DNA of 5,295 bases from Sutterella sp. Its GTDB lineage: Bacteria; Pseudomonadota; Gammaproteobacteria; Burkholderiales; Burkholderiaceae_F. Below are positions 1 through 5,295 of this stretch, one piece after another. Location: positions 1 through 5,295 of the forward strand of contig DNBE01000126.1 in NCBI GenBank assembly GCA_003543795.1, written 5' to 3'. The position numbers and the translations under genes are program-made. A model generated the notes under the pieces. The model was not told the DNA's origin, made no database searches, and saw only the letters and a program-made list of their open reading frames with translations. Numbering within the stretch: position 1 is the stretch's first letter; every line of letters starts with the position of its first letter.

Positions 1-15
1 CCCCGATCCATCTCA

Positions 16-426
16 TCATAGGCCGATTCGAAGTGTAAAACTTAAAGTTTTGAAGTTATCGTAGAGCATCGGCCCGTGGTATTCGTAATCGAGAGGTGTT
101 TCTACGCCTAAGCGCTTTAGTAATTCGTCATTGAAGTGAAAACCTAACCGCCATCTGGAGTCGAGCTTACCGATTCTACGGAAACGCTCCCCGTGTTCTC
201 TGTGCGTACCGAGGTACAGGTTCGTTGCTTCGTCCCAATCCTCCTCGGGTTTTGTTAGGACGAAGTCGTCATTAAATAGAATGAAAGTATCCGAGACGCT
301 AGGCTCTGCGCAAGCGGCGAGTATGTTTAGCCTAGCGTTCTCCCACTTTCCCTCCGCCAAGACATGAGATTGCCACCGAGGAAATTCGGTAGTCTTTTTT
401 TCTTTGCAGTGATACCCGTCAGGGGT
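16..426 (-). pseudogene. Truncated Stealth-like / phage-type glycosyl- or sugar-phosphate transferase-like fragment
   Basis: The frame stays open from just behind the transporter stop (427-429) to a TGA at 16-18. The only plausible start is TTG at 358-360 (114 aa), with no convincing Shine-Dalgarno site. The 22 codons upstream of it also look protein-like, so the coding region probably once began further 5'. Counting from that TTG, the sequence shows FILFNDDF at residues 26-33, which resembles the NDD signature of Stealth conserved region 2. It also shows DYEYHGPM at 91-98, which resembles a D-Y-E-x-H-x-P motif I recall from phage and capsule-locus proteins of this type. Such proteins are usually well over 200 aa with an N-terminal nucleotide-sugar-binding-like part; that part is absent here, and the C-terminus ends soon after the last motif. 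I infer a degraded or laterally acquired remnant. Expression from TTG as a short protein cannot be excluded. Family assignment is by motif memory only, and exact function is unknown. Confidence 0.55.
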
Positions 427-1293
427 CTACCCAGAGTGCTTTTGATCGAAAAACTCCCCTGCTGCCGTCGCGCCGAGAATGAAAATCGCCCCGACCAGCG
501 TCCAAAGGGTAAAAGGTTCGGCTAAAACGAAAATTGAAAGAAGGACGGCAACCAAGGGATCTAAAAACGAAAATAGCGAAATGTCTTGCGCGGAAAGTTT
601 TCTGACGCACCCGAAATAAACAATATAAGCAAACCCAGTATGAACGACTGCGAGTATAAGAGTCAGGCTGACGTTCTTAAACGAAAAATCCAATGCAGCG
701 AAATCGGTCGTTAAAGCCACGTAAGGTAAGAAAACCAAAGCCGCGCCCGCAAGCTGAACACAAGTCGAATCGACCGCGGAGATGTTTTTTAAAAACTTAT
801 TGGCACCGATTACCGTCGCGTACATGACGGCGGCGCTTACGGCAAAAACGATACCGATACCGGGTTTTAATTCATCGTCAAAAACGCCCGAAGTAAAAAC
901 AATCCCTAAAAACGCGAAGCAAACGCAAGTCAATTTAAAAAGCGTGAGCTTTTCTTTAAAGACAATCGGCGCGGCAAGCATCAGGAAAAACGGTGCCGTG
1001 TAGTAACAAATCGTCCCGATGGCAATCGTCGTATGGTTAAAGGTCTCAAAAAAAAGGGCCCAATTAGTTCCTAAAAGGACGCTAACGAGCGCTAAAGGCT
1101 TGATGTTGGCTTTGATAGCTTCAAAATCTAAATGCCTTCTTTGGTAAAAAAGGACGTAGCCCAAAATGACAGCGAACCCGAAAAAAGCCCGAGCCCAGGC
1201 GATGACAACACTCGGAAAGTCGATGTAACGCACAATCATGCCAATCGTACCGAAAAGCATCATCACGGCGATAAAGGCAAGTCTTAATGGCAT
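427..1293 (-). CDS. EamA/DMT-family inner-membrane transporter
   Basis: This encodes 288 aa, a normal length for the drug/metabolite transporter superfamily, with about ten hydrophobic helices arranged as two EamA repeats (roughly residues 5-135 and 145-278). Repeat 1 has the ARAFFG stretch at 34-39 and the YYTAPFF segment at 98-104 before a basic loop (FKEKLTLFK). Repeat 2 has HTGFAYIVYFG at 218-228 and the LDPLVAVLLSIFVLAEP block at 244-260, typical of the second EamA copy. The protein should be integral to the cytoplasmic membrane and export or import a small metabolite; substrates cannot be read from sequence in this superfamily. The start is ATG at 1291-1293; no clear Shine-Dalgarno site is visible upstream, so the start is likely but not certain. 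It is transcribed divergently from the tRNA-Ser gene. No terminator hairpin is visible after its TAG stop, and the same frame continues into the Stealth-like fragment. Confidence 0.93.
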   Translation of the reverse strand: MPLRLAFIAVMMLFGTIGMIVRYIDFPSVVIAWARAFFGFAVILGYVLFYQRRHLDFEAIKANIKPLALVSVLLGTNWALFFETFNHTTIAIGTICYYTAPFFLMLAAPIVFKEKLTLFKLTCVCFAFLGIVFTSGVFDDELKPGIGIVFAVSAAVMYATVIGANKFLKNISAVDSTCVQLAGAALVFLPYVALTTDFAALDFSFKNVSLTLILAVVHTGFAYIVYFGCVRKLSAQDISLFSFLDPLVAVLLSIFVLAEPFTLWTLVGAIFILGATAAGEFFDQKHSG

Positions 1294-1332
1294 AGGTTTG
1301 AAAGGTTGTTTCGGATTGAAGGAGGGTTTATC

Positions 1333-1360
1333 TTTAAATTTGAATCAAAAACGATATAAT
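1333..1360 (+). promoter_or_regulatory. Predicted sigma-70 promoter of the tRNA-Ser gene
   Basis: A perfect -10 box TATAAT lies at 1355-1360. The best -35 candidate is TTTAAA at 1333-1338, four of six consensus bases with a 16-bp spacer. Transcription would start near 1366-1368, leaving a leader of about 17 nt before the mature 5' end at 1384, a usual distance for a bacterial tRNA precursor. The -10 box is strong and the -35 weak. The region also lies within the 90-bp gap that must hold the divergent transporter promoter, for which I could not find a convincing pair of boxes. Confidence 0.65.
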
Positions 1361-1383
1361 ACCAACCTTCAAACACACACTGC

Positions 1384-1474
1384 GGAAGGGTGGCAGAGTG
1401 GTTTAATGTACCGCCCTGGAAAGGCGGCGTACGGGATCTCCGTACCGAGGGTTCGAATCCCTCCCCTTCCGCCA
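1384..1474 (+). tRNA. tRNA-Ser (anticodon GGA), with encoded CCA
   Basis: The sequence folds into a class II cloverleaf. The acceptor stem pairs GGAAGGG (1384-1390) with CCCTTCC (1464-1470), followed by discriminator G1471 and CCA at 1472-1474. The anticodon stem CCGCC/GGCGG (1411-1415 with 1423-1427) closes a seven-base loop with GGA at 1418-1420, reading UCC and UCU serine codons. A long variable arm pairs GTACGG (1429-1434) with CCGTAC (1440-1445), as expected for serine tRNAs. The T arm pairs GAGGG with CCCTC around TTCGAAT (1452-1458). The long variable arm and discriminator G support serine identity. It lies where E. coli has metY upstream of rimP, but here it appears to form its own transcription unit. 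Confidence 0.97.
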
Positions 1475-1489
1475 ACTACCTAAAATCGT

Positions 1490-1520
1490 GAAGCTTTCAA
1501 GAAGTTTCCCTTTTTTGTTT
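1490..1520 (+). terminator. Weak intrinsic terminator after tRNA-Ser
   Basis: GAAGCTT (1490-1496) can pair with AAGTTTC (1502-1508), giving seven base pairs including one G-U, around the five-base loop TCAAG. Two C residues and a T-run (1511-1516, then GTTT) follow immediately. The stem is AT-rich and therefore weak, but the hairpin plus U-tract arrangement sits 16 nt after the tRNA CCA end, where a tRNA terminator is expected. It would separate tRNA transcription from the rimP operon. Confidence 0.5.
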
Positions 1521-1578
1521 TCCGTGGTTTTTTCCTATTTATGAAAGTTTTCATTTTCTTTGAAAGAGCATCTAAGGC

Positions 1579-1631
1579 AATGAAAAAACCCGATTTTTTC
1601 TATTGCAATTGGGTATTGACTTTCTTATAAT
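1579..1631 (+). promoter_or_regulatory. Predicted strong promoter of the rimP-nusA-infB operon with UP-element-like tract
   Basis: A consensus -10 TATAAT lies at 1626-1631, with a -35 TTGCAA at 1603-1608 (four of six) at the ideal 17-bp spacing. An A6 run (1583-1588) and a T6 run (1594-1599) lie just upstream of the -35, where UP elements bind the RNA polymerase alpha subunits. The bases after the -10 are GCGCGAC (1632-1638), a GC-rich discriminator typical of promoters under stringent (ppGpp) control. Transcription should start around 1637-1639, giving a leader of about 67 nt before the TTG start of rimP. A TTGACT at 1616-1621 looks like a -35 but is only 4 bp from this -10, so it is not its partner. 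Confidence 0.75.
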
Positions 1632-1649
1632 GCGCGACAAATCAATAAT

Positions 1650-1681
1650 AAAGGCACTTTTTAAAGTGCCTTTGTTGTTAT
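1650..1681 (+). terminator. Leader terminator-like hairpin (putative attenuator) upstream of rimP
   Basis: AAAGGCACTTT (1650-1660) and AAAGTGCCTTT (1663-1673) form a perfect 11-bp inverted repeat separated by two bases. In RNA the likely stem is AAAGGCAC/GUGCCUUU with an eight-base U/A loop. It is followed by TTTGTTGTTAT, an interrupted U-tract. The hairpin begins about 12 nt after the predicted transcription start and ends before the rimP ribosome-binding site, so it lies inside the operon leader and not behind any gene. No ATG or obvious leader peptide lies between the start site and the hairpin. This arrangement suggests regulated premature termination, possibly through NusA itself; that mechanism is inference. 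Confidence 0.65.
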
Positions 1682-1696
1682 CTGGAACCTGTTTTT

Positions 1697-1702
1697 AGGA
1701 AA
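1697..1702 (+). promoter_or_regulatory. Shine-Dalgarno site supporting the TTG start of rimP
   Basis: AGGAAA at 1697-1702 places its AGGA core five bases before TTG at 1706, an acceptable spacing. The alternative in-frame ATG at 1718 would be 17 bases from the same AGGA and has no other Shine-Dalgarno-like sequence near it. Confidence 0.55.
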
Positions 1703-1705
1703 TTT

Positions 1706-2284
1706 TTGATTACCGATATGGCGCAAAACCAAACCGATATCGCGCAGTTAGTTGAGAAAACCGTTGAAGGTCTCGGCTTCGAATTCGTTGATTTCGAAGC
1801 TTTGCCTCGGCATCTCTTGCGCGTGACGATTGATAAAGAGGGAGGCGTGACGGTCGACGACTGCGAAGTCGTCAGCGACCAACTGACCTACCTTTTTACG
1901 GCCGAAGCTTTTGACTACGATCGCCTCGAAGTGACGAGCCCGGGCGTTGACAGACCCTTAAAGCGCGCGAAAGATTTCGCCCGTTTTACGGGTGAACTCG
2001 TTCACGTCGAACTCTTTAACCCGATTTTTGATCCCGCGTTTTCTTCCGCGGGCCGTCGGAAGCTCGACGGTCGCATTCAAAGCGTTGAAGAGGGGACGGC
2101 AAATCCCGAAATTGTCTTTTTATTTACCGATGAAAAGCCAGCGAAGACCCCTCGCGAAATCTTCGAGCGCCGTAAGCGCCAACAAACCGAATCTTGTGAC
2201 CAGATTACGCCCGTGACCGTAACGTTTCGTTTCTCGGACGTCGCGCGCGCCTGGTTAGTTGCCCAATTAAATTTCAAAGGATAA
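1706..2284 (+). CDS. rimP: Ribosome maturation factor RimP
   Basis: RimP is a cytoplasmic factor needed for maturation of the 30S ribosomal subunit. From TTG at 1706 the protein has 192 residues (188 from ATG at 1718). The N-terminal domain (about 12-86) contains the family signatures VDDCEVVSDQL (50-60) and LEVTSPGVDRPL (74-85), which I recognise from E. coli RimP. The C-terminal SH3-like domain (about 88-192) ends in the expected FSDVARAWLVAQLNFKG pattern. It is about 40 residues longer than the E. coli protein: extra residues lie around 105-117 and especially 143-168, a charged segment with REIFERRKRQQ, both between predicted strands of the SH3-like domain. The TTG start is chosen for its Shine-Dalgarno spacing; the ATG remains possible. 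It is the first gene of the operon, and nusA begins six bases after its stop, with the nusA ribosome-binding site lying in the last rimP codons. Confidence 0.95.
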   Translation: MITDMAQNQTDIAQLVEKTVEGLGFEFVDFEALPRHLLRVTIDKEGGVTVDDCEVVSDQLTYLFTAEAFDYDRLEVTSPGVDRPLKRAKDFARFTGELVHVELFNPIFDPAFSSAGRRKLDGRIQSVEEGTANPEIVFLFTDEKPAKTPREIFERRKRQQTESCDQITPVTVTFRFSDVARAWLVAQLNFKG

Positions 2285-2290
2285 ACACTC

Positions 2291-3781
2291 ATGAACCGCG
2301 AATTACTCGAAAAAGTTGAATCTCTCGCCCAAGAAAAGAGCGTCCCGCGCGATATCGTCTTCGGCGTTTTGGAAACGGCCCTATCTTCTGCCATCCGTAA
2401 GAGCCACTTCCCGGGAACGGATGCCGATGTCGAAGTCGTTATCGACCACGAAACGGGTGACTATCGCGCTTTTAGGCGCTGGGTGGTCGTCGCCGACGAA
2501 GCGGGCCTTCAAGAGCCCGATCGCGAAGAGATGTTTTCCGATATTTGTGACGAGCACCCCGAACTAGCGGTCGGCGACTACATTCGTGTGGAAATCGAGG
2601 ATGTGAAGGCAAACGGCCGCCGTTTTGCCCAAGACGCGAAACAAATCATTTTGCAGCGCTTGCGCGACGCAGAACGCGAACAAATGTTAGAAGAATTTCT
2701 AAAGAGCGGCGCCAAGGTTGTCTACGGGCAGGTCAAGCGCATCATCGATAAGGGTGACGCGATTGTCGAAATCGGCAAAGTTGAAGCGAGACTGCCGCGC
2801 TCGGAAATGATTCCGAAAGAAAATTTCAGAGCGGGCGACAAAGTTCGTGCTTATGTCGCTCGTGTCGATCGCCAAGGACACGGCCCTCAGGTTTTCTTAT
2901 CTCGCGTTTGCCCCGAATTCATCATGGAGCTTTTCGCGCAACAAGTCCCTGAAATCGACGAAGGTTTACTTGAAATCAAGTGCGCGGCTCGTGACCCGGG
3001 TTCTCGCGCGAAGATTGCGGTTCACGCCAAAGACCAACGTTTAGATCCCGTCGGGACCTGTATCGGTGTGCGCGGTACGCGTGTGAATGCCGTGACAAAC
3101 GAACTCGCGGGTGAACGCGTCGATATCGTTCTTTGGGACCCCGAACCCGCGCAGTTTGTCGTGAACGCCCTTGAACCCGCGAAGGTCTCTGGCGTCGTTA
3201 TGCTTGAAGATACGCACACGATGGAAGTTGTCGTCGACGACGAAGAAAACTACGCGGTCGCAATCGGCCTTAAAGGCCAAAACGTTCATCTCGCGACGCT
3301 TTTGACGGGTTGGAAGATTGAAATCCTTACAAATGACGAAGCCGATGTGAAGCGTAACGAAGAAACGCAAAAGATTCGTGAAGAATTCATGGGCAAATTG
3401 GATTTGGACGAAGAGACGGCAGACCTCTTTATCCAAAGCGGCTTTTCTTCGATTGAAGAAATCGCCTACGTTCCCGAAGAAGAACTCGAAGGCGTGGGGC
3501 TTGATGCCGAGACCACGAAGACCATTCGTGAGCGTGCTAGAGCCGTGAGTTTAACGGTTGAACTCGAACGCGAAGAAAATTTAAGAACTGCCGTGATGGC
3601 CTTGATGGAAGTCCCCGGGGTTGATGCCGAAACCGCGAATTTACTTGTCACGAAGGGTATTAAGACCGTGACGGATTTGGCAGATCTCGCGACCGACGAA
3701 CTCGAAGAATTAACGGGGATTGCCCCCGAAGTGGGCGGTCCGCTTATTCTCGAAGCGCGCGCTAAAGAGGGTGCGAACTAA
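2291..3781 (+). CDS. nusA: Transcription termination/antitermination protein NusA
   Basis: NusA binds RNA polymerase and nascent RNA and modulates pausing, intrinsic and Rho-dependent termination, and antitermination. The 496-residue product matches the E. coli length (495). The N-terminal polymerase-binding domain spans about 1-130 (FRRWVVV at 61-67). The S1 domain is about 138-205 (LPRSEMIPKENFRAGD). KH1 is about 225-295, with the preceding ARDPGSRAKIAV (233-244), the GVRG loop at 259-262 and GERVDIVLWD (274-283). KH2 is about 300-350, with loop GLKG at 326-329 followed by QN. Two helix-hairpin-helix acidic repeats follow at about 366-416 and 437-492; these are typical of proteobacterial NusA and contact the alpha CTD or autoinhibit RNA binding. 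The KH2 loop has LK where E. coli has RN, but the GxxG frame is kept. The start is ATG with AAAGGA (2276-2281) nine bases upstream. The gene appears intact. Confidence 0.98.
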   Translation: MNRELLEKVESLAQEKSVPRDIVFGVLETALSSAIRKSHFPGTDADVEVVIDHETGDYRAFRRWVVVADEAGLQEPDREEMFSDICDEHPELAVGDYIRVEIEDVKANGRRFAQDAKQIILQRLRDAEREQMLEEFLKSGAKVVYGQVKRIIDKGDAIVEIGKVEARLPRSEMIPKENFRAGDKVRAYVARVDRQGHGPQVFLSRVCPEFIMELFAQQVPEIDEGLLEIKCAARDPGSRAKIAVHAKDQRLDPVGTCIGVRGTRVNAVTNELAGERVDIVLWDPEPAQFVVNALEPAKVSGVVMLEDTHTMEVVVDDEENYAVAIGLKGQNVHLATLLTGWKIEILTNDEADVKRNEETQKIREEFMGKLDLDEETADLFIQSGFSSIEEIAYVPEEELEGVGLDAETTKTIRERARAVSLTVELEREENLRTAVMALMEVPGVDAETANLLVTKGIKTVTDLADLATDELEELTGIAPEVGGPLILEARAKEGAN

Positions 3782-3811
3782 TTCGTTTGCTTGAATAGGA
3801 GATACTCATCT

Positions 3812-5295
3812 ATGGCTATTAAAACCGTATCCGAACTCGCAAGCGAAATGCGCATTTCGCCCGAAGAATTGTTGCGCCAATTTAAAGCCGCAGGCATTGA
3901 TAAAAAGGACGAAAACGATACGTTAAGTTCCGCCGATCAAAGCACTCTCGTGGATTTTTTGCATCGCGATCGTCAAGGTAATTCGCGCAAAATTAAGCTG
4001 ATGCGTAAAGAAACGACGACGGTCCGTCAAGCGGGCGGCCAGCACGTCAAAGTCGAAGTCAGACGTACGCGTGTGCTTGTAAAACCCGCCAAACCGACGG
4101 CGGCAGGCGGCCTTTCTCGCGAAGAAATGATTGCTCGCGAAAAGCAGCGCGCTTTAGAAGAAATGAAAGCGAAGATGGCGGACACAAAACCCGAAGCGCC
4201 CGCTCCCGAACCTGTCGCAAAGCCTGAACCCGAAAAAGTTGCGCCCGCCCCTGTCGCGAAGGTCGAGGTAACGCCCGAAGTCGAAGTGAAGGTTTCCGCT
4301 CCCGAAGCGGCAAAGCCCGAAGAAGAAAAGAAGCCCGCTAAAAAAGCGGCGCCTAAAGTTGCCGAACCCAAACCTGAGATTGAAGAGAAAGCGCCCGAAC
4401 CCGTTGACGAAAAGCGCGAAGCCGCTCGCCGTCAGGCTGAAGACGAAGCGCGCGCGATTCGCGAGATGATGACGCGACCGAAGCCCGCGAAGCCTCAAGA
4501 AAAGGCGCCCGAAGCGAAGAAACCGTCAGATAAGAAAAAGGCGGTCAAGACGCCCGCCAAAGACCGTGAAGACGAAACGAAGAAGTCTGGCGCTAAGCAC
4601 GCGGGCGGTCGCTCTCAAGGTCCTCGGATGGGAGAAGATAGCGGCAAAAAGCATGTCTATATTAACGACATTACGGATGACGACGATGAAGGTAACGAGC
4701 AGTGGCATTCAAGACGCCCGAAGAACCGTCATCGCGATAGAACCGAAGAGAAACCCGCTCCCGCTCCTGTCGAACCCGTGGTTCGCGAGGTGAGCGTCCC
4801 CGAGACGATTTCGGTAGCCGATTTGGCTCGCAAGATGGCGGTGAAAGCCACCGAAGTCATCAAAACTCTTATGAAGATGGGGCAGATGGTCACGATTAAC
4901 CAGATGCTCGATCAAGATACGGCGATGCTCTTGGTCGAAGAAATGGGCCACAAAGCCGTTGCGGCGAAGATGGACGACCCTGAAGAGCTTTTGGGTGAAT
5001 TTGCGGTCAACGACGCTAAAGCTCTCCCGAGACCGCCTGTCGTTACGATTATGGGCCACGTCGACCACGGTAAGACGAGTCTTTTGGACTACATCCGTCG
5101 CGCGAAGGTCGCGGCAGGGGAAGCTGGCGGTATTACGCAGCATATCGGTGCTTATCACGTGAAGACCCCGAAAGGGATTGTGACTTTCCTCGATACTCCG
5201 GGCCACGAAGCCTTTACCGCGATGCGCGCTCGCGGCGCGCAAGCGACCGATATCGTGATTTTGGTCGTCGCGGCCGACGACGGCGTCATGCCCCA
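3812..5295 (+). CDS. infB: Translation initiation factor IF2 (5' part, cut by window end)
   Basis: IF2 is the GTPase that brings formyl-Met-tRNA to the 30S subunit and promotes subunit joining. The reading frame is open from ATG at 3812 to the window edge (494 full codons), so the C-terminal part is outside the window. AGGAG at 3797-3801 lies ten bases upstream. Residues 1-50 form a first IF2_N module ([20 protein letters not shown]). A long Lys/Glu/Pro/Ala-rich linker follows (about 52-328), including an acidic DDDDE run at 289-293 and then a basic stretch. A second IF2_N module lies at about 330-385. The GTPase domain starts near 408: the P-loop GHVDHGKT at 415-422, the switch I motif GGITQHIGA at 439-447 and the G3 motif DTPGH at 461-465. 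The window ends before the NKxD motif. No terminator separates it from nusA (30-bp gap), so the two are co-transcribed. Confidence 0.97.
   Translation, partial: MAIKTVSELASEMRISPEELLRQFKAAGIDKKDENDTLSSADQSTLVDFLHRDRQGNSRKIKLMRKETTTVRQAGGQHVKVEVRRTRVLVKPAKPTAAGGLSREEMIAREKQRALEEMKAKMADTKPEAPAPEPVAKPEPEKVAPAPVAKVEVTPEVEVKVSAPEAAKPEEEKKPAKKAAPKVAEPKPEIEEKAPEPVDEKREAARRQAEDEARAIREMMTRPKPAKPQEKAPEAKKPSDKKKAVKTPAKDREDETKKSGAKHAGGRSQGPRMGEDSGKKHVYINDITDDDDEGNEQWHSRRPKNRHRDRTEEKPAPAPVEPVVREVSVPETISVADLARKMAVKATEVIKTLMKMGQMVTINQMLDQDTAMLLVEEMGHKAVAAKMDDPEELLGEFAVNDAKALPRPPVVTIMGHVDHGKTSLLDYIRRAKVAAGEAGGITQHIGAYHVKTPKGIVTFLDTPGHEAFTAMRARGAQATDIVILVVAADDGVMP

Noticed and set aside
1294..1383. Promoter for the minus-strand transporter gene
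   Set aside because: The region surely must contain one if the gene has its own unit, but no -35/-10 pair with acceptable match and spacing could be read.
1384..1474. tRNA-Ser as an integration site for an element containing the Stealth-like fragment
   Set aside because: Integration normally uses the 3' end of the tRNA, which faces rimP, whereas the fragment lies on the 5' side beyond an intact transporter. No repeat of the tRNA 3' end was seen elsewhere in the window.
1238..1483. Plus-strand open frame running through the tRNA gene, and a minus-strand frame over the same region
   Set aside because: Both consist largely of translated tRNA and promoter sequence; the tRNA cloverleaf explains the region.
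1582..1600. Hairpin GAAAAAA/TTTTTTC around CCCGA as a terminator
   Set aside because: The stem is almost entirely A-T and no U-tract beyond the stem follows; its position fits an UP-like promoter tract better.
1541..1630. 29-codon plus-strand frame (ATG at 1541, TAA at 1628) before rimP
   Set aside because: It has no Shine-Dalgarno site, lies mostly upstream of the predicted transcription start, and its stop overlaps the -10 box.
1687..1700. Small hairpin (CCT/AGG) hiding the rimP ribosome-binding site
   Set aside because: Only three base pairs can form, too few to support a regulatory call.
4027..4498. Long minus-strand open frames opposite infB (Ser/Gly/Ala-rich or Phe/Arg/Gly-rich products)
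   Set aside because: They mirror the Pro/Glu/Lys-rich IF2 linker codons, are low-complexity, and have no ribosome-binding site or recognisable domain.

Overview
The window looks like a chromosomal piece of a proteobacterium. NusA is about 496 aa, carries two C-terminal acidic repeats and aligns well with E. coli NusA. RimP keeps the proteobacterial pattern of conserved motifs, IF2 has two IF2_N modules, and the tRNA gene encodes its own CCA. The RimP and IF2 sequences and the moderate GC content remind me most of Betaproteobacteria (Burkholderiales, perhaps a host-associated Sutterella-like lineage). That placement is inference from memory, not a computed result.

Layout. Positions 1-429 (minus strand) hold a truncated open frame with the conserved core of a Stealth-like / phage-associated sugar-phosphate transferase-like family. 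It sits directly behind, and in the same frame as, the stop codon of the next gene and is probably a decaying fragment. Positions 427-1293 (minus strand) encode a ten-helix EamA/DMT-type transporter. Positions 1294-1383 are a divergent intergenic region carrying the promoter of a plus-strand tRNA-Ser(GGA) gene (1384-1474), which is followed by a weak intrinsic terminator. Positions 1521-1705 hold a strong-looking promoter and then a perfect 11-bp inverted repeat, resembling an intrinsic terminator, placed in the 5' leader. From about 1706 to the window end runs the rimP-nusA-infB operon, with infB cut off by the window edge inside its GTPase domain.

How the genes work together. RimP matures the 30S subunit, NusA controls pausing, termination and antitermination of RNA polymerase, and IF2 delivers initiator tRNA to the ribosome. 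They form the conserved transcription/translation operon; in E. coli it is preceded by metY and followed by rbfA-truB. Here a tRNA-Ser occupies the upstream position but appears to have its own promoter and terminator. The leader terminator-like hairpin upstream of rimP suggests the operon is controlled by attenuation, which would fit NusA feedback.

I do not see a new multi-gene system in this window. The items most worth a second look are the leader attenuator, the promoter architecture upstream of rimP, the Stealth-like fragment fused in frame behind the transporter, and the enlarged C-terminal domain of RimP.
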